Assembly (NCBI GenBank): GCA_029005335.1
Contig: JAQXFT010000101.1
Coordinates: forward strand, 1-8,241
Reading direction: 5' to 3'
Length of the DNA: 8,241 bases
Source of the DNA: Oscillospiraceae bacterium
Lineage (GTDB): Bacteria > Bacillota > Clostridia > Oscillospirales > Ruminococcaceae
Shown here: positions 5,072 to 8,241 of the stretch, one piece after another
How positions within the stretch are numbered: position 1 is the stretch's first letter
Layout of the letters: the number at the start of each line of letters is the position of its first letter
The notes under the pieces: model-generated
Database searches by the model: none
The model's input: the letters and a program-made list of their open reading frames with translations, nothing else
What the model was told of the DNA's origin: nothing
Position numbers and translations under genes: made by a program

Positions 5072-6529
5072 TTATCTTAAATTGGTATATCCCATAAGAT
5101 AATTATCTACTTCCTTAGCACATTCTCTGCCCTCACGTATTGCCCATACGACTAATGACTGACCTCTGTGCATATCGCCTGCCGTAAATACTTTTTCGAC
5201 ATTTGTATGATATTTTCCGGCTTCAGTTTTAACGTTTGTACGCTCTGTAACCTCAACTCCGAAAGCTTCGGTAACATAGGACTGTGAACCGAGGAAACCG
5301 GCTGCAATAAGGGCGATTTCTGCCGGAATTTCTTTTTCGCTTCCCTCAATTTCCTGTGGTCTGCCGTCTGAGAAATCAAGGCTTACTGTCTTTATAGCTC
5401 TGAGCTTATTATTATCGTCCTTTATGAACTCCTTGACAGTAGTCTGATAGATTCTTGGGTCGTTTCCGAATACTGCAATAGATTCCTCCTGACCGTAATC
5501 CACCTTGCATACACGAGGCCATTCAGGCCATGGATTATTTTCGGCACGTGTATCAGGAAGCTTCGGCATCATCTCAAGCTGTACTATCGATTTACAGCCA
5601 TGGCGGATTGATGTTCCGACGCAGTCATTTCCTGTATCTCCTCCGCCTATTACGACAACGTTTTTATATTTTGAATTTATAGCAGGTGCATTTGATAAAA
5701 GGCTTTTTGTAGTTGCCTTGAGGTAGTCAACCGCAAAATATATACCCTCTGCATCTCTGCCCTCAGCCTTTATATCACGTGGATTTGATGCTCCGCAGGC
5801 GAGTATTACTGCATCATATTTTTCCATAATATCTTCAGCTCTTACAGTTTTTCCTATATCGGTACTGGTGATAAAATTTATTCCCTCGTCCTGCATAAGC
5901 TTTATACGCCTTGAAATAATTTTCTTTTCAAGCTTCATATTCGGGATTCCGTACATGAGAAGCCCGCCGGGGCGGTCTTCTCTTTCATAGACGGTTACGC
6001 TGTGTCCTCTTTTGTTAAGCTGTGCTGCGGCTGCAAGTCCGGAAGGCCCTGAACCTATTATTGCTATATTTTTTCCTGTTCTTACCTTTGGAGGATTGGG
6101 CTTGATATATCCTGATGCAAAGGCATTTTCAATAATAGCATATTCGTTTTCCTTGACAGTTACAGGGTCGCCGTTAAGACCGCAGGTGCAGGCTTTTTCG
6201 CAGAGTGCGGGACATACTCTTGATGTAAACTCCGGAAAGTTATTCGTGAAAAGAAGTCTGTCCGCAGCATCTTCCATAAATCCCTTATATACAAGGTCAT
6301 TCCATTCCGGTATAAGATTATTCAAAGGACAGCCCGAAACCATTCCCATAAGGGGCTTTCCTGACTGACAGAACGGCACACCGCAATCCATACATCTTGC
6401 AGCCTGTTTTTTTCTCTCCTCTGCTGAAAGAGGTGTATGAAATTCCTTATAATGCTGTATTCTCTGCATCGGGTCAGCTCCCGGATTTTCTATTCTCTGA
6501 TAATCGAGAAAACCTGTTTTCTTTCCCAT
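5072..6529 (-). CDS. gltD: Glutamate synthase (NADPH) small subunit
   Basis: FAD- and Fe-S-containing subunit that takes electrons from NADPH and passes them to GltB, allowing glutamine plus 2-oxoglutarate to become two glutamates. The protein has 485 residues, within the normal range for the family. The N-terminal Fe-S domain shows CMDCGVPFC (46-54), GCP (66-68) and CPALCEKACTCG (106-117), ligands of the two [4Fe-4S] clusters. The FAD-binding GSGPSG lies at 159-164 and the NADPH-binding GGGDTG at 295-300. The C-terminal FAD segment TAGDMHRGQSLVVWAI is at 449-464. It starts at ATG 9 nt after AAGGAGG; that site directly follows the gltB stop codon, with 15 bases between the genes, so the subunits are translated from one mRNA. 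Related flavoprotein subunits (NfnB, PreT, SudA) share the fold, but the adjacent gltB and the full length settle the call. Confidence 0.97.
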   Translation of the reverse strand: MGKKTGFLDYQRIENPGADPMQRIQHYKEFHTPLSAEERKKQAARCMDCGVPFCQSGKPLMGMVSGCPLNNLIPEWNDLVYKGFMEDAADRLLFTNNFPEFTSRVCPALCEKACTCGLNGDPVTVKENEYAIIENAFASGYIKPNPPKVRTGKNIAIIGSGPSGLAAAAQLNKRGHSVTVYEREDRPGGLLMYGIPNMKLEKKIISRRIKLMQDEGINFITSTDIGKTVRAEDIMEKYDAVILACGASNPRDIKAEGRDAEGIYFAVDYLKATTKSLLSNAPAINSKYKNVVVIGGGDTGNDCVGTSIRHGCKSIVQLEMMPKLPDTRAENNPWPEWPRVCKVDYGQEESIAVFGNDPRIYQTTVKEFIKDDNNKLRAIKTVSLDFSDGRPQEIEGSEKEIPAEIALIAAGFLGSQSYVTEAFGVEVTERTNVKTEAGKYHTNVEKVFTAGDMHRGQSLVVWAIREGRECAKEVDNYLMGYTNLR

Positions 6530-6544
6530 TTTTTCACAACCTCC

Positions 6545-8241
6545 TTACTTCTTTGCAGCGGCATAGAATGCCTCAAGCTCTGCTTCCTCGTGATTCATGC
6601 CCTTATTCTCAAATTCCCTGATTAATCCGAGTATATGTGCATAGTCATAGGGGATAATCTTTTTGAACTTAGGAATATAGTTTTCAAAATCCGCAAGAAT
6701 CTGCTTTGCTTTAAGTGAACCTGTTGCCTGTGCATGCTGTTCAATCATATCATGAAGCTGTTCAATATCCTCTGAATCTGATACAAGGCTGAATGATACA
6801 ATACTCTTGTTGAGGTCAAGATAGAGGTCATGGTCTTCATCAAGAACATAGGCTACTCCTCCGCTCATACCTGCTGCAAAGTTTTTGCCGGTTTTTCCGA
6901 GAACTACTACACAGCCTCCCGTCATATATTCACAGCCGTGGTCGCCTACACCCTCTACTACTACATAAGCTCCGGAATTTCTTACGCAGAATCTTTCTCC
7001 GGCAACACCGTTTATAAATGCCTTACCGCTTGTAGCTCCGAAGAGTGCTACGTTTCCTATGATTATATTCTCATCGGCTTTGAATTTTGAACCTGCCGGA
7101 GGATATATTATAAGCTTACCGCCTGAAAGACCCTTTCCGAAATAGTCGTTTGAATCGCCTGCAAGCTCCATTGTGAGACCCTTAGGAATAAATGCTCCGA
7201 AGCTCTGTCCGCCTGAACCTGTAAGCTTGATTGTATAGAAATCCTCAGGAAGTGTTGAGCCATAACGCTTGGTAATTTCAGAGCCGAATATTGTTCCGAC
7301 TGTTCTGTCAGTATTTGTAACAGAAATCTGAATTTCCTTAGCCTTTCTCTGTTCGAGAGCGTCTTTCATCTGGTTAAGTATTTTTGTATAGTCAACAGTA
7401 TTTTCAAGGTGGAAATCATATTTATCCTCTGCCCTGAATGAGTGTGATATATCCGAACCGAGGAAATCATTGTGAAGAATGTTTGACATATTTATTTTTG
7501 ATGCCTTGTTGTCATCACTGAAGTGCTTGACATGAAGTAAATCTGTACGTCCGATAAGCTCGCTTACTGTACGGATTCCGAGCTTTGCCATATATTCACG
7601 GAGTTCCTGTGCGACGAATTTCATAAAGTTTTCAACATATTCAGGCTTTCCGGTAAATCTCTTTCTGAGTTCGGGGTTCTGAGTTGCAACGCCTACCGGA
7701 CAGGTATCCATATTGCAGACTCTCATCATTACACAGCCCATAGTTACAAGCGGAGCTGTTGCAAATCCATATTCCTCCGCACCGAGAAGTGCAGCAACAA
7801 GAACATCACGTCCGGTCATCATTTTTCCGTCAGTTTCGATTACTACTTTTGAACGCAGTCCGTTCATCATAAGTGTCTGATGAGTTTCAGCAACACCGAG
7901 TTCCCACGGAAGTCCGGCATGATAGATAGAGTTTCTCGGAGCTGCACCTGTACCGCCGTCATATCCGGAAATAAGGACTACTTCCGCACCTGCTTTTGCA
8001 ACACCTGCTGCAACTGTACCTACTCCGGCTTCTGATACGAGCTTTACGGAAATTCTTGCCTGACTGTTTGCATTTTTGAGGTCATATATAAGCTGTGCCA
8101 AATCTTCGATTGAGTATATATCATGGTGCGGAGGAGGTGAAATAAGTGATACACCAGTAGTTGAATGACGAGTTTTTGCAATCCACGGGTATACCTTTCC
8201 GCCGGGAAGATGTCCGCCTTCTCCGGGTTTAGCACCCTGAG
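6545..8241 (-). CDS. gltB: Glutamate synthase large subunit, C-terminal 564 residues; start outside the window
   Basis: The last 564 codons of GltB (about 1,500 residues in the family), entering at the right edge. The visible part starts in the FMN-binding synthase domain with QGAKPGEGGHLPGGKV and SPPPHHDIYSIEDL, residues that bind FMN and 2-oxoglutarate in known structures. It then has the [3Fe-4S] ligands in CX5CX4C (C169, C175, C180 of the visible part, in GCVMMRVCNMDTCPVG). The C-terminal GXGXG beta-helix domain follows (for example GGCVVVLGKTGKNFAAGMSGG). The N-terminal glutaminase domain, where ammonia is released from glutamine, must lie to the right. A TTG at 8101 is not the start: homology continues in frame without a stop to the window edge. 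gltD follows 15 bases after the stop. The operon promoter and any nitrogen-responsive control are outside this window. Confidence 0.97.
   Translation of the reverse strand, partial: QGAKPGEGGHLPGGKVYPWIAKTRHSTTGVSLISPPPHHDIYSIEDLAQLIYDLKNANSQARISVKLVSEAGVGTVAAGVAKAGAEVVLISGYDGGTGAAPRNSIYHAGLPWELGVAETHQTLMMNGLRSKVVIETDGKMMTGRDVLVAALLGAEEYGFATAPLVTMGCVMMRVCNMDTCPVGVATQNPELRKRFTGKPEYVENFMKFVAQELREYMAKLGIRTVSELIGRTDLLHVKHFSDDNKASKINMSNILHNDFLGSDISHSFRAEDKYDFHLENTVDYTKILNQMKDALEQRKAKEIQISVTNTDRTVGTIFGSEITKRYGSTLPEDFYTIKLTGSGGQSFGAFIPKGLTMELAGDSNDYFGKGLSGGKLIIYPPAGSKFKADENIIIGNVALFGATSGKAFINGVAGERFCVRNSGAYVVVEGVGDHGCEYMTGGCVVVLGKTGKNFAAGMSGGVAYVLDEDHDLYLDLNKSIVSFSLVSDSEDIEQLHDMIEQHAQATGSLKAKQILADFENYIPKFKKIIPYDYAHILGLIREFENKGMNHEEAELEAFYAAAKK

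Noticed and set aside
5152..5379. Open frames in other phases of gltD and gltB (5152-5379, 5505-5726, 6012-6368, 6397-6625, 6830-7090, 8044-8235)
   Set aside because: All overlap strongly conserved coding sequence, lack ribosome binding sites and show no domain features.
6545..8101. gltB taken as a complete 518-residue gene starting at TTG 8101
   Set aside because: The frame stays open to the window edge, and the upstream residues are conserved GltB sequence (SPPPHHDIYSIEDL), so the gene is truncated only by the window.

Overview
The window looks like chromosomal DNA from a low-GC Gram-positive anaerobe, most likely a clostridial relative of Ruminococcus (Oscillospiraceae). The reasons are the AT-rich intergenic DNA, strong AGGAGG-type ribosome binding sites, TTGACA/TATAAT promoters with 17-bp spacers, intrinsic terminators, three TTG starts, and the short clostridial form of ThiC. 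The genus is inferred, not proven. No rRNA, tRNA, CRISPR array, insertion sequence, phage gene or attachment site is visible; this is mostly housekeeping DNA with a few uncharacterised small genes.

Bases 1-2350 (minus strand) hold a thiamine operon. A TTGACA-17-TAAAAT promoter starts a leader containing a textbook TPP riboswitch aptamer, then an intrinsic terminator that ends directly against the thiC ribosome binding site. A candidate antiterminator pairing between the aptamer core and the terminator stem can be drawn, so this is most likely a transcription-attenuation switch. It controls thiC (HMP-phosphate synthase), thiS (sulfur carrier) and, one base after thiS, a CPBP-family intramembrane protease that runs off the left edge. 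The last gene is an unusual thiamine-operon partner, and its ribosome binding site is made by the Gly-Gly-Gly codons that form the ThiS functional tail.

Bases 2344-4320 (plus strand) hold a divergent transcription unit whose -35 box lies back to back with that of thiC. It encodes a DEAD-box RNA helicase of the DeaD/CsdA-DbpA type, then a 43-residue single-span membrane protein that starts at TTG. A GC-rich hairpin that can terminate in both directions separates it from the next gene.

Bases 4320-4962 (minus strand) hold a lone 170-residue protein that I do not recognise, with its own promoter and a roughly 95-nt leader that can fold into a long hairpin.

Bases 5029-8241 (minus strand) hold the end of a gltB-gltD operon for NADPH-dependent glutamate synthase (GOGAT), closed by an intrinsic terminator. 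The gltB start and its promoter lie beyond the right edge. GltB and GltD together convert glutamine and 2-oxoglutarate into two glutamates, the main route of ammonia assimilation with glutamine synthetase.

I found no convincing new multi-gene system. The items most worth following up are the TPP-controlled CPBP protease next to thiS, the orphan 170-residue protein with its structured leader, and the small membrane protein behind the helicase.
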